Below are positions 15,883 to 23,867 of a DNA stretch of 54,361 nt, one piece after another; position 1 is the first letter of the stretch; every line of letters starts with the position of its first letter. This DNA is from Acidobacteriota bacterium (GTDB taxonomy: Bacteria; Acidobacteriota; Vicinamibacteria; Vicinamibacterales; SCN-69-37), in the NCBI GenBank assembly GCA_005799825.1, contig SYFT01000025.1, forward strand, positions 1-54,361, in the 5' to 3' direction. A model generated the notes under the pieces. That model searched no databases, had not been told where the DNA came from, and saw only the letters and a list, made by a program, of their open reading frames with translations. The position numbers were made by a program, and so were the translations under genes.

Positions 15883-17000
15883 GCGGCGCAGGGGCAGCGC
15901 AGCGCACGGTGTCCGTGGCCACGCCACGGCGTGGGACGGCCGTGGTGGCGAGCAAGCGCGCGCGCAGGGTCCCGGCCAGGAGCCTAGCCGTGTTCACGCG
16001 GCAGCTGTCGGTCATGATCGACGCAGGCCTGCCGCTGGTGCAGTGTCTCGAATTGCTGGCCAAGGAAGAGCCGGACAAGCGCCTGGCGGCGGCGGTTCGT
16101 GCCGTACGCTCCGACGTGGAGGCCGGTGCATCGCTGGCCGAGGCCATGGCTCGGCAGCCGCATGCCTTCAACCCATTATTTTCCCATATGGTGGCGGCGG
16201 GTGAATCGGCAGGTATTCTCGACATTATTTTCAAGCGCCTCTCGACCTACATCGAGAAGCAGGTGAAGTTACAGTCGCAGGTGCGCGCGGCGATGATCTA
16301 TCCCGCCGCCGTCGTCACCATCGCGGGGATCGTGGTCGCGGTCCTCCTGTGGAAGGTCATTCCGACCTTTGCCTCGCTCTTTGCAGGCCTGGGGGCCAAA
16401 CTGCCGCTGGCCACCAGGGTCGTGATCCGGGCCAGCGAGTTATTCATCTTCGCGCTGCCGGCGCTGGTTGCGGGCGGTTTTGCCCTTGCGTTTGTCATTC
16501 GCCGATACTACGCCACAGAAGCGGGCCGGCCCAAGATTGACGGGGCGTTGCTGCGCGTGCCGCTGCTCGGGCCCATCCTCCGAAAAGTGGCAGTCGCGAG
16601 GTTCTGCCGCACGTTGGGCACCCTGATCAGTGCCGGCGTGCCCATTCTGACCGCCCTCGACATCACGGGCCGCACCTCCGGCAACGCCGTCGTGGAGGCC
16701 GCAGTCAGACAGGCCCGCATGGGCATTGAGCGCGGTGAAACGATTGCGGCGCCCCTGAGGGCAACCAAGGTGTTCCCGCCGATGGTGGGGCAGATGATCG
16801 GCGCAGGTGAAAATACGGGCGCCCTCGATGTCATGCTCGGCAAGATCGCCGAATTTTACGAAGAGGAAGTGGATGCCGCCGTCGCCGGTCTGCTGACCGT
16901 GCTGGAGCCTGTGATGATTGCGGTTCTGGGTGTCATCGTGGGCGGCATCATCATTTCGATGTACCTGCCGCTGTTTGAGCTGATCAACCAGATGATGTGA
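15879..17000 (+). CDS. pilC: Type IV pilus inner-membrane platform protein PilC
   Basis: PilC is the GspF-family platform in the inner membrane that couples the motors to pilin assembly. The 373-residue protein carries two GspF repeats, the first starting FTRQLSVMIDAGLPLVQCLE and the second FCRTLGTLISAGVPILTALD. Hydrophobic segments flank them (TIAGIVVAVLLWKVIPTFAS; VMIAVLGVIVGGIIISMYLP). An N-terminal basic stretch precedes. It is the last gene of the pilB-pilT-pilC unit and is separated from pilA by a 190+ bp regulatory gap. Confidence 0.96.
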   Translation: MSGAGAAQRTVSVATPRRGTAVVASKRARRVPARSLAVFTRQLSVMIDAGLPLVQCLELLAKEEPDKRLAAAVRAVRSDVEAGASLAEAMARQPHAFNPLFSHMVAAGESAGILDIIFKRLSTYIEKQVKLQSQVRAAMIYPAAVVTIAGIVVAVLLWKVIPTFASLFAGLGAKLPLATRVVIRASELFIFALPALVAGGFALAFVIRRYYATEAGRPKIDGALLRVPLLGPILRKVAVARFCRTLGTLISAGVPILTALDITGRTSGNAVVEAAVRQARMGIERGETIAAPLRATKVFPPMVGQMIGAGENTGALDVMLGKIAEFYEEEVDAAVAGLLTVLEPVMIAVLGVIVGGIIISMYLPLFELINQMM

Positions 17001-17023
17001 CGTGGCGCATGCCGCCGAGGTCC

Positions 17024-17052
17024 TGACAAATAACAAACCGGGGATGACAAAT
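17024..17052 (+). promoter_or_regulatory. Paired TGACAAAT sites upstream of the pilA promoter (candidate enhancer sites)
   Basis: TGACAAAT occurs at 17024-17031 and again at 17045-17052. The copies are 21 bp apart, two helical turns, so they face the same side of the DNA. They lie about 130-150 bp before the sigma-54-type promoter. A related TGTCA occurs at 17098-17102. Spacing and position suit an enhancer-binding activator such as PilR, but the protein is not encoded in this window. Confidence 0.45.
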
Positions 17053-17166
17053 CTGACGTCGTAACCGGGAGGCTAAGGGCCAAGCCGGAATAAACGGTGT
17101 CAGATGTTTACTTTAAGCCTTTAGAATACAGTAGGTTGCAGGGAATCTGGCGCGAGTATTTGGAAC

Positions 17167-17182
17167 TGGCGCCGAAGTTGCT
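17167..17182 (+). promoter_or_regulatory. Sigma-54 type -24/-12 promoter of pilA
   Basis: TGGCGCCGAAGTTGCT matches the TGGCACG-N4-TTGCW consensus, with GG (-24) and GC (-12) separated by exactly 10 bp. Transcription would start near 17193, about 75 bp before the chosen pilA start and after the TTG at 17191, ruling that start out. pilA is sigma-54 dependent in several bacteria with PilS/PilR. Confidence 0.75.
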
Positions 17183-17268
17183 AAAGAGAGTTGACGGATG
17201 GTGCCACGGTGAGACTGCTTCATGACGAGGCGGACATGGGGGCTGGTATGGACAAGGGATACAAAATC

Positions 17269-17781
17269 ATGACGGGCAAACGAGACCAGGGTTTTACGCT
17301 TATCGAACTGTTGATCGTCGTCGCAATCATCAGCATCATTGCGGCGATCGCGGTGCCAGGCCTGCTGCGCGCACGTATGAGTGGCAACGAGACGTCGGCG
17401 CTCGCGTCGCTGAAGGTCGTCAACTCCTCAGAGGTTGCGTATTCGGCCTCCTGCGGCAACAACGGCTACGCGGTCCTCTTCACGACGCTCGCGACGCCTT
17501 CGCCGACGATGGGCTTCATCTCGGCAGACCTCGGCGTGCTGGCGCCGGTCAAGAGCGGCTTCAACTTTAGCCTCGCGCCGGGTGCTGGTGCGGTGCCTGG
17601 TCCGGCCGATTGCAACACCGTCGCGACCTCGACGGGCTACTACGCAGCGGCCGTTCCGACCGGGTATGGTACGACGGGCAGCAAGTCCTACGCGACCAAC
17701 GCCGGCAACACGGTGTATCAGGTGTGGGCGGCCGGTGCGCCGACCGAGCCGTTTGGCGCCCCTGCGATTCCGATCGGTTGA
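17269..17781 (+). CDS. pilA: Type IV pilin PilA
   Basis: This is the major pilin precursor. It has a short leader MTGKRDQG, then FTLIELLIVVAIISIIAAIA with glycine at -1, phenylalanine at +1 and glutamate at +5, the PilD substrate pattern. The mature protein is about 162 residues. Two cysteines (in YSASCGNNG and GPADCNTV) may form a disulfide. The ATG at 17269 is preferred because AAGGGA lies 9 nt upstream; an ATG at 17248 would add seven leader residues. It has its own sigma-54-type promoter and strong terminator, fitting high monocistronic expression. Confidence 0.93.
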   Translation: MTGKRDQGFTLIELLIVVAIISIIAAIAVPGLLRARMSGNETSALASLKVVNSSEVAYSASCGNNGYAVLFTTLATPSPTMGFISADLGVLAPVKSGFNFSLAPGAGAVPGPADCNTVATSTGYYAAAVPTGYGTTGSKSYATNAGNTVYQVWAAGAPTEPFGAPAIPIG

Positions 17782-17797
17782 TCGCTTGAGTTAATGC

Positions 17798-17848
17798 CGC
17801 GGCTCTGGACCTGGGCTTGGCCCCGGCCCAGAGCCGCGAGTTCTTTTT
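17798..17848 (+). terminator. Intrinsic terminator after pilA
   Basis: CGCGGCTCTGG (17798-17808) pairs perfectly with CCAGAGCCGCG (17828-17838), an 11-bp stem. It is followed by AGTTCTTTTT. This separates pilA from the downstream VKOR gene. Confidence 0.85.
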
Positions 17849-17878
17849 GCAGTCTCTCCTGTGGTACAACACCCGCGT

Positions 17879-19111
17879 ATGACTCCTCGCATCCGGTCTC
17901 TGGTGTTGTTGTTTGGTCTCGTAGGGCTGGGGTTCGCCGGCGCATCCGCCTGGGTGCACTACCAGTTGCTGACCGACCCGAGTTACACAAGTTTTTGTGA
18001 CGTCAACGCCGCGTTCAATTGCTCGCAGGTATACATGAGCCAGTACGGCTCATTCCAGGGCGTATCCACCGCAGTCGGTGGGCTCATCTGGTTTGGCCTG
18101 ACCGTGGTGCTGGCAGCGTTCGGCGGTGCCCCGGCTCCAGTGGACGCCAAGAGCACCGCGCCCACCAGCCCGGTCGGCGCCTACCTTTTTGCGTGGTCCA
18201 CTCTTGGCCTCGCGGCGATTCTGTATCTGGCATACGCGTCGTTTTTTATCCTGGGCACTGCGTGCCTGCTCTGCATCGGCACCTACGTCTGTGTCATTGC
18301 CATTTTTGTACTTTCCGGCGTGTCGTCGTCGGTCCCTGTGGCGAACCTGCCGGCTCGGCTGGTTGATGATCTCAGGGGCGTCATGAAGAATCCGGCCATG
18401 CTGACCGTCGCCGTAGTGTTTCTGGCCGGTGTCGCCAGCACGCTGGCATTTTTCCCGCACGACACCCAGCCTGCCACAGCAGAAGAAGCGGCAGCCCAGG
18501 TCAATCAGGCCGCACCGCCTCCGGCTGATCAGGTGCAGGCGTGGCTGCTGGAGTGGGAGAAGGCGCCGCGCGAAGAGACGGGTGTGTCCACCGAAGGGGC
18601 CAAAGTGGTGGTCATCAAATTTAATGACTTCCAGTGCCCGTCGTGCCGCGAGGGCTGGGCGTCGCTCAAGCCGGTCATCGATGAGTTCGCCAAGACACAC
18701 CCGGGACGGGTGAGATACGTGGTCAAGGATTTTCCCCTTGAAGGCGAGTGCAATTTTTCGACGCCCAGCATGAACCACTATGCGTCATGTGAAGCGTCTG
18801 CTGCGTTGCGGATGGCGCGCGCCGTCGGCAAGGCCGACGAAATGGAAGCCTGGCTGTTCGCGAATCAGACCCGTCTGGTTGGAGGTGTGGACGTCGTAAC
18901 CGAAGGACTCAAGGCCGTGACCGGCCTGACCAACTTCGCGGAGCAGTTTCCGCAGATGCTCGTGGCCATCCGTCAGGACGTGTCCGATGGAGTGGCCCTG
19001 CGCATTGGTGGAACCCCGACCTACTTCGTCAATGGTGTGAGGCTGACACGCAACCTGCCACCTGCCTACTTCAGGGCCGCCATCGAACATGAGTTGAAGA
19101 AGCCCAATTGA
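17879..19111 (+). CDS. VKOR-DsbA-like fusion: vitamin K epoxide reductase domain plus thioredoxin-fold domain
   Basis: This membrane enzyme would make disulfides in exported proteins: the VKOR part reoxidises its partner using quinone, and the thioredoxin part oxidises substrates. The VKOR half (residues ~8-185) has the loop cysteines C40 and C48 and the CLLC pair C129/C132 in a helix, with about five helices. The thioredoxin half has CPSC (C253/C256) in KFNDFQCPSCREGW and ends with a cis-proline loop, GGTPTYFVNG. The ATG at 17879 was chosen; a GTG at 17861 is possible. It sits directly after pilA, whose product has two cysteines. Confidence 0.9.
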   Translation: MTPRIRSLVLLFGLVGLGFAGASAWVHYQLLTDPSYTSFCDVNAAFNCSQVYMSQYGSFQGVSTAVGGLIWFGLTVVLAAFGGAPAPVDAKSTAPTSPVGAYLFAWSTLGLAAILYLAYASFFILGTACLLCIGTYVCVIAIFVLSGVSSSVPVANLPARLVDDLRGVMKNPAMLTVAVVFLAGVASTLAFFPHDTQPATAEEAAAQVNQAAPPPADQVQAWLLEWEKAPREETGVSTEGAKVVVIKFNDFQCPSCREGWASLKPVIDEFAKTHPGRVRYVVKDFPLEGECNFSTPSMNHYASCEASAALRMARAVGKADEMEAWLFANQTRLVGGVDVVTEGLKAVTGLTNFAEQFPQMLVAIRQDVSDGVALRIGGTPTYFVNGVRLTRNLPPAYFRAAIEHELKKPN

Positions 19112-19115
19112 CGTT

Positions 19116-20042
19116 GTGTCTGTCGTCCTTCGACTTGACCGTCTGACAAAAGACTTCCCGGTCGGCCTGTTCGGCTGGAACACACAGCGTGCGCTCGACG
19201 AAGTCTCGTTCGAGTTGTCGCGTGGCGAAGTGTTCGGCTTGCTGGGACCGAATGGTGCCGGCAAGACCACCACGCTCAAATTGATTATCGGCCTGCTTCG
19301 CCCGACCTCGGGGCACGTCACGGTGTTTGGTGGCCTTCCCGGTGATCGCGCGGCGCGCGCGGCTCTGGGGTTTTTGCCCGAGCACCCCGTGTTTTACGAC
19401 CATCTCACCGCCGAGGAGCTGCTCGCGTATTTTGCCGGCTTGTGTGGAATCTCTGGCGCCGATCGCACCCGGCGCGTGGCCCAGGTGCTTGACGACGTGG
19501 GGCTGGGCGACGTACGCCGGCGGCCCATGCGCCAATACTCCAAGGGCATGCTGCAACGGGTCGGCCTGGCGCAGGCCCTGATCAACGAACCGGCGCTTGT
19601 GATTCTCGATGAGCCGATGTCGGGGCTTGACCCGATTGGGCGGCGCGAAGTGCGGGAGCTGATCCTAAAACTTCGCGATGCTAGTCGCACCGTGCTCTTC
19701 AGTTCACACATTCTGTCGGACGCCGAAACGCTCTGTTCCCGCGTCGCGATCCTGGCCCGCGGCCGTCTCATGGCTAGCGGAGCAGTGGGCGATCTGACCG
19801 CCGGCAAGGTGGGTGGGTGGGAAGTGATTGGCGCCAACCTGTCGCCCGCGGCAGTGGCCGCGCTGCAGGCACGTACGACGCGCGCGACCCGTATCGCGCA
19901 CGGACGCTATACCTTCGAGTTGCGTGAGGGCGAACGCCCCGAGCCGTTCATTGCGGCGATGACCGGGCTGGGCGGCGCGTTGGTCTCGGCGTCACCCACG
20001 CGGGCCACGCTGGAAGATGTGTTTGTGGAGCAGGTGTCATGA
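19116..20042 (+). CDS. ABC transporter ATP-binding protein (PilH-like by position)
   Basis: The 308-residue ATPase has Walker A GPNGAGKTT, a Q-loop region LPEHPVFYDHLTAEELL, signature YSKGMLQRVGLAQAL, Walker B LVILDEPMSGLDP and an H-loop in FSSHILSDAE. The C-terminal ~80 residues form the extension usual for ABC-2-type drug/lipid exporters. Start is GTG 19116, 4 nt after the VKOR stop. It overlaps the permease gene by 4 nt. Its place between pilA and pilD matches PilH of the Myxococcus pilGHI transporter needed for pilus assembly, but sequence alone only proves an ABC-2-type ATPase. Confidence 0.9.
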   Translation: MSVVLRLDRLTKDFPVGLFGWNTQRALDEVSFELSRGEVFGLLGPNGAGKTTTLKLIIGLLRPTSGHVTVFGGLPGDRAARAALGFLPEHPVFYDHLTAEELLAYFAGLCGISGADRTRRVAQVLDDVGLGDVRRRPMRQYSKGMLQRVGLAQALINEPALVILDEPMSGLDPIGRREVRELILKLRDASRTVLFSSHILSDAETLCSRVAILARGRLMASGAVGDLTAGKVGGWEVIGANLSPAAVAALQARTTRATRIAHGRYTFELREGERPEPFIAAMTGLGGALVSASPTRATLEDVFVEQVS

Positions 20043-20815
20043 CCCGCGTGCGGCTCGTGGCTTGGCACGTATTCAAGGAAAGTGTGCGTGATCGTGTGCT
20101 GTTTGCGATTGCCGGCTTCGCGCTGATCCTGGTCGCAGCGTCGGTACTCATCGGGCAGATTACCGCCGGTCAGGACGTGAGGATCATTAAGGACATCGGG
20201 CTGGCCACGCTTGAACTGGCCGGTGTCCTGATGGCGGTGTTTATCGGTGTGGGACTCGTGGCCAGGGAAATCGAACGCCGCAGCGTTTACGCCCTGCTCG
20301 CCAAGCCGGTGCACCGGTGGGAGTTTGTGGTGGGCAAGTTCGTCGGGCTGGTGGGCACCATCACCGTCAACCTGCTGTTAATGACTTTCGCGCTATTTCT
20401 GCTGCTCGCGTGGATCGCGTGGAAGATGCCCGACCTGGCGCTATTCAAGGCGGTGATCCTGATCCTCGCTGAACTGGCGCTGCTGACGGCCGTGGCGCTG
20501 TTCTTTTCCACCTTTTCCTCGAGCGGTATCCTCTCGGCGGGACTGACGTTGGGCGTGTTTGTGGTGGGCCTCTTCAGCGAAGACCTGCGCGGATTCAGCG
20601 GCATCGTCAGTTCAGAGACGCTGGCGTCGGTGGTGCGCGCGATCGGCCTGATCGTGCCGGCGTTTTCGGCCTTCGACATCAAGGCGGACGTCGTCAACGG
20701 CCGGCCGCCGGTGCCCTGGGCGTATGTGGCGATGACGGTGGCGTATGCCGCGTGTTACGCGGGCGCCCTGGTGGGTGGGGCCGTGGCCATCTTCTCGCGT
20801 CGGGAGTTCAGGTGA
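20039..20815 (+). CDS. ABC-2 type transporter permease (PilI-like by position)
   Basis: The 258-residue integral membrane protein has about six helices (VLFAIAGFALILVAASVLIG, TLELAGVLMAVFIGVGLVAR, GTITVNLLLMTFALFLLLAW, AELALLTAVALFFSTFSSSG, GLTLGVFVVGLFSED and a C-terminal one). The segment AREIERRSVYALLAKPVHRW is typical of ABC-2 permeases. It is translationally coupled to the ATPase (ATGA) and to the next gene (GTGA). Together they form a complete half-transporter; the substrate is unknown. Confidence 0.88.
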   Translation: MTRVRLVAWHVFKESVRDRVLFAIAGFALILVAASVLIGQITAGQDVRIIKDIGLATLELAGVLMAVFIGVGLVAREIERRSVYALLAKPVHRWEFVVGKFVGLVGTITVNLLLMTFALFLLLAWIAWKMPDLALFKAVILILAELALLTAVALFFSTFSSSGILSAGLTLGVFVVGLFSEDLRGFSGIVSSETLASVVRAIGLIVPAFSAFDIKADVVNGRPPVPWAYVAMTVAYAACYAGALVGGAVAIFSRREFR

Positions 20816-21498
20816 CTCTGTCCGGGAAGGCCATCGGCATGTATCTGGGCGTGGCGGCGGGCATCGGACTCGCGGCCGTCACCCTCGATGCCCGCGACCG
20901 GATGTATCCGCGCGAGACGTCGGAGGAGCGGTTGCTGTACTTGACGAACGGTCGGGTCGCGGATCGCCTGGCGCTCTCATTTGATGCCGTGATGGCGGAC
21001 GTGTACTGGATTCGTACGGTGCAGTACTACGCGGGCCAGCGGAAGTCGCGCAGCTTCAGTGGTGGCTACGAGTTGCTCGACCCGCTGCTAAATTTGACCA
21101 CGTCGCTGGACCCGTACTTTTCCGTGGCATACCAGTTCGGCGCCATCTTCCTGTCTGAACCGTCGCCTGACGGCGCCGGCCGCACCGACCTGGCGGTCGC
21201 ATTGCTTGAGAAAGGGCTGCGCGCGGAACCGCGATGGCAGTACGCTCAGGCGCTCGGCTTTGTGCACTATTGGCATCGGCATGACCTGGTGGCCGCGGCG
21301 AACGAGTTCAAACGCGCGAGCCTGATGCCGGGCGCACCGCCGTGGCTTGGGCCGCTCGCCGCGAACACGCTGGCGAAGGGCGGCGGCCGCGAAGGCGCGC
21401 TCGTGATGTTTACGGAGCTTGCAAAGTCCGAAGAGAAGTGGGTCCGTGAGCTGGCCGAGCGACGTCTTCGTGAACTCCGCCAGGAACTGGGTCGATGA
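20812..21498 (+). CDS. Membrane-anchored TPR-like protein in the pilus locus (possible PilG counterpart)
   Basis: Starting at GTG 20812, which overlaps the permease stop, the product is 228 residues. It has an N-terminal anchor (IGMYLGVAAGIGLAAVTLDA) and a helical repeat region: VMADVYWIRTVQYYAG, LLDPLLNLTTSLDPYFSVAY, LLEKGLRAEPRWQYAQALGF and AANEFKRASLMPGAPPW, which looks like irregular TPR units. It is coupled to pilD by a 4-nt overlap. Position between the ABC permease and pilD suggests a periplasmic partner of that transporter, as PilG is for PilHI; that is inference. Confidence 0.6.
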   Translation: MTLSGKAIGMYLGVAAGIGLAAVTLDARDRMYPRETSEERLLYLTNGRVADRLALSFDAVMADVYWIRTVQYYAGQRKSRSFSGGYELLDPLLNLTTSLDPYFSVAYQFGAIFLSEPSPDGAGRTDLAVALLEKGLRAEPRWQYAQALGFVHYWHRHDLVAAANEFKRASLMPGAPPWLGPLAANTLAKGGGREGALVMFTELAKSEEKWVRELAERRLRELRQELGR

Positions 21499-22289
21499 CG
21501 CCATTCGAACTCGGCGTGCTCTTTGTCGTTGGCTTGATGGTCGGCAGCTTCCTCAATGTTTGCATCGTCAGGCTGCCTGCGGGGATCTCGATTGTCACGC
21601 CGCCGTCGCGTTGCCCGAAATGCGCCACACGGCTGGCGTGGCGCGACAACATTCCGGTGCTCAGCTGGCTCTGGCTCAAAGGCAAGTGCCGCGCGTGCCG
21701 TGCGCCGATCAGTGGCCGCTATCCGATCATCGAACTTGCCACCGGTGCCGTGTTCCTGCTTCACGGTGTCACGCTGCCGGGGGCGCCGATCGCAGACCCG
21801 GCAGTGGCCGTGCAGCTCGCTTCGAGGCTCGTGTTTTCGTCGCTTCTGGTGGCGCTCCTCGTTACCGACCTTGAGACATTCCGGTTGCCAAACCCTTTGA
21901 CGTATTTCGGCATCGGCGCCGGGATCGCGTTCAGCCTGATCGGTTCTCCAGGGCTGGCGCAGAGCCTGATCGGTGCGGCGGTTGGGGCCAGTGTGCTGCT
22001 GCTGATCCGCGCTGCCTGGAAGCTCGCCAGAGGCGTGGATGCGATGGGACTGGGTGACGTAAAGATGCTTGCGATGATTGGCGCCTTCCTGGGCTGGCCA
22101 CACGTCTGGGCGGTCCTGTTGTGCTCAAGTCTGGTCGGCGCTCTTGTGGGCATCGGCCTCGCCATCGCCGGGCGGGGGACCATGCAGAGCAAGTTGCCGT
22201 TCGGGGTGTTTCTGTCGGTGGCGGCGCTGGTGTCGTCGGTCTGGGGCCAGCGCCTGATCGACTGGTACATGGGCACGTTGTCGATCTAG
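21495..22289 (+). CDS. pilD: Prepilin peptidase / N-methyltransferase PilD
   Basis: PilD cuts the prepilin leader and methylates the new N-terminal phenylalanine at the inner membrane. The 264-residue protein has the GSFLNVCIVRLP start and the two-CxxC cytoplasmic loop (CPKCATRLAWRDNIPVLSW, CRACRAPISGRYPIIEL). The two catalytic aspartates are in VTDLETFRLPN and MGLGDVKMLAMIG. About seven helices are present. It would process PilA and the minor pilins encoded just downstream. Confidence 0.95.
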   Translation: MTPFELGVLFVVGLMVGSFLNVCIVRLPAGISIVTPPSRCPKCATRLAWRDNIPVLSWLWLKGKCRACRAPISGRYPIIELATGAVFLLHGVTLPGAPIADPAVAVQLASRLVFSSLLVALLVTDLETFRLPNPLTYFGIGAGIAFSLIGSPGLAQSLIGAAVGASVLLLIRAAWKLARGVDAMGLGDVKMLAMIGAFLGWPHVWAVLLCSSLVGALVGIGLAIAGRGTMQSKLPFGVFLSVAALVSSVWGQRLIDWYMGTLSI

Positions 22290-22416
22290 CCATTGCAGTT
22301 TTCGCTACGCGGCGGCTGAAGGCCGTTGGCCGTTTTTGCAATATCGCCTGGTCTGTCCCTTCGTTCTTGGCGGCATTTGGTGGTTTCGGGCCGTTGGGCC
22401 GGCTGGACCGGGAGTT

Positions 22417-22431
22417 GCACAGGTCCTGTGC
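22417..22431. promoter_or_regulatory. Perfect palindrome at the minor pilin start
   Basis: GCACAGG-T-CCTGTGC (7-bp arms) ends directly before the GTG at 22432. It could be a protein-binding site or, as RNA, a small hairpin masking the weak AGG ribosome-binding site. Confidence 0.35.
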
Positions 22432-22821
22432 GTGTCCCCACCCTTTTCAAGTCGCGGTTTCACACTCGTTGAAGTTCTGGTCGCCCTGGTGCTGGTCTCG
22501 ATGCTCGTGGCCGGGGCCATGGGGCTGTTGGCCAAAGCGGCGACTGTGATTCGGCTGGCGCGCGTCAGTACGACGGCGGCACTGCTGGCGATGCAGAAGG
22601 TGGAGCAACTTCGCGCCGCGCCTGCCGCGCTCGTGGGGGGCACGCAGCAGGACTACTTCGCGGCCGACAGCAGCGCCTCCATAGCGGCGTCTGCGTTTTT
22701 TGTCCGTCGATGGACCGTGACGCCAGGATGGGCAGCGACGGGCGCGTCTTCGGTGGTCGTGGAAGTTCTAGCCGTTGGGCCTGGCCGCCTCGCAGAAGTA
22801 CAGGCCGTGGTGGGAGGATGA
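22432..22821 (+). CDS. Minor pilin, PilV-like
   Basis: The leader MSPPFSSRG is followed by FTLVEVLVALVLVSMLVAGA, with Gly -1, Phe +1 and Glu +5, so this is a PilD substrate. The product is ~129 residues. The V-E-V-L-V-A-L-V pattern and small size resemble PilV/GspI minor pilins, which prime pilus assembly. Start GTG 22432 was chosen because a typical short leader begins there; the open frame to 22336 would add an implausible 32 residues. It overlaps the next gene by 4 nt. Confidence 0.78.
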   Translation: MSPPFSSRGFTLVEVLVALVLVSMLVAGAMGLLAKAATVIRLARVSTTAALLAMQKVEQLRAAPAALVGGTQQDYFAADSSASIAASAFFVRRWTVTPGWAATGASSVVVEVLAVGPGRLAEVQAVVGG

Positions 22822-23867
22822 CCTCAAAAACGATGACGCGCAACTCGTCCGGATTTACACTTGCCGAACTCATGGTCGCACTGGCCTTGAGTGCGATCGT
22901 GGTGTTGGCCGTGGCGGCGCTGGCAGTCACCACGGACCGGTTTGCGCGGTCGCAGTCGCGCCTCATGGACGCGCAACAACGAGCGCGCGTGATCGCCGAG
23001 ATGCTCGGACGCGATCTGCGCCTGGCGGGCGCAGGACTCGATCGAGGGCCGATGTCGGGTGCCCTTAACCAGGTGTTTACGCCGATGTGGCCACGGCGCG
23101 TGGGGCGCGTGCGTCCCGAGGCGGCATCGGTCGTGAGGCCGGATGCGCTCACGCTGGTCTGGGTGCCCGACACCATTGTTCAAACCACGCTCGCTGTTGG
23201 CGATGTGCCGTCGCTCGGTCGCATCGTGCTGGCCCCGTGTGTTGGCGGGGCGCTGCCGTGCCAGGTCACACGAGGCGCGACGCTGGCGATCTTCGACGCG
23301 CCCGGCCGCGCCGAACTTTTGGGCGTGCTCGACAACGATGTCGGCGGGACGACCGTGCGGCCCCTCGGTGTGCCGGCAGGTGCGTTTGCCGCCGGCTCAA
23401 CCGTTTCCGAGGTCGTGATTCGGGGGTATTACTTTGACGCAGCGCAGTCGCAACTCCGGTTCTACGACGCCGATAGTACCGATCAGCCCGTGGTGGACGA
23501 CGTGACGGGCCTGACGTTTGAGTATTTCGGCGACCCGGCACCTCCGCAGCTACCGCGCCCCGACCCGGGTGTCGAAAATTGTCTCTTCGACATGGCCGGA
23601 ACCTGGCGCGGCGGCGTCACACTCACAGCCAACAGCGATGGGCTGGCCGCGCTACCGCTGGCGATGTTTCAGGACGGACCGTGGTGCAGCGCAGGGGGCA
23701 CTAGTTTTGACGCCGACCTCCTGCGGGTACGGCGCATCCGTGTGCTGGTGCGCCTGCGGGCCTCGGGCCCACGTGACCCGCGTCCCGACTACCGGGCGGT
23801 GTTTGATGTCTCGCCGCCAAACCTGTCGCGGACCGGCCCGGGCGGAGGGCCGGGTGGGGCATGGTGA
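22818..23867 (+). CDS. Minor pilin, PilW-like
   Basis: The leader MTSKTMTRNSSG is followed by FTLAELMVALALSAIVVLAV, a class III prepilin signal with Glu +5. The 349-residue length and the large beta-rich C-terminal region, with a short cysteine spacing (APCVGGALPCQV), fit PilW/GspJ-type minor pilins. The ATG at 22818 overlaps the previous stop; an ATG at 22833 would shorten the leader to seven residues. It overlaps the next gene by 7 nt. Confidence 0.78.
   Translation: MTSKTMTRNSSGFTLAELMVALALSAIVVLAVAALAVTTDRFARSQSRLMDAQQRARVIAEMLGRDLRLAGAGLDRGPMSGALNQVFTPMWPRRVGRVRPEAASVVRPDALTLVWVPDTIVQTTLAVGDVPSLGRIVLAPCVGGALPCQVTRGATLAIFDAPGRAELLGVLDNDVGGTTVRPLGVPAGAFAAGSTVSEVVIRGYYFDAAQSQLRFYDADSTDQPVVDDVTGLTFEYFGDPAPPQLPRPDPGVENCLFDMAGTWRGGVTLTANSDGLAALPLAMFQDGPWCSAGGTSFDADLLRVRRIRVLVRLRASGPRDPRPDYRAVFDVSPPNLSRTGPGGGPGGAW

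Noticed and set aside
17191-17268. Upstream TTG or ATG starts for pilA
   Set aside because: The sigma-54-type promoter predicts a transcript starting near 17193, and a standard eight-residue prepilin leader begins at the ATG at 17269 with a good ribosome-binding site.
22308-22338. Possible terminator after pilD (GGCC-GTT-GGCC followed by TTTTT)
   Set aside because: The stem is only four base pairs with a three-base loop; too weak to call.
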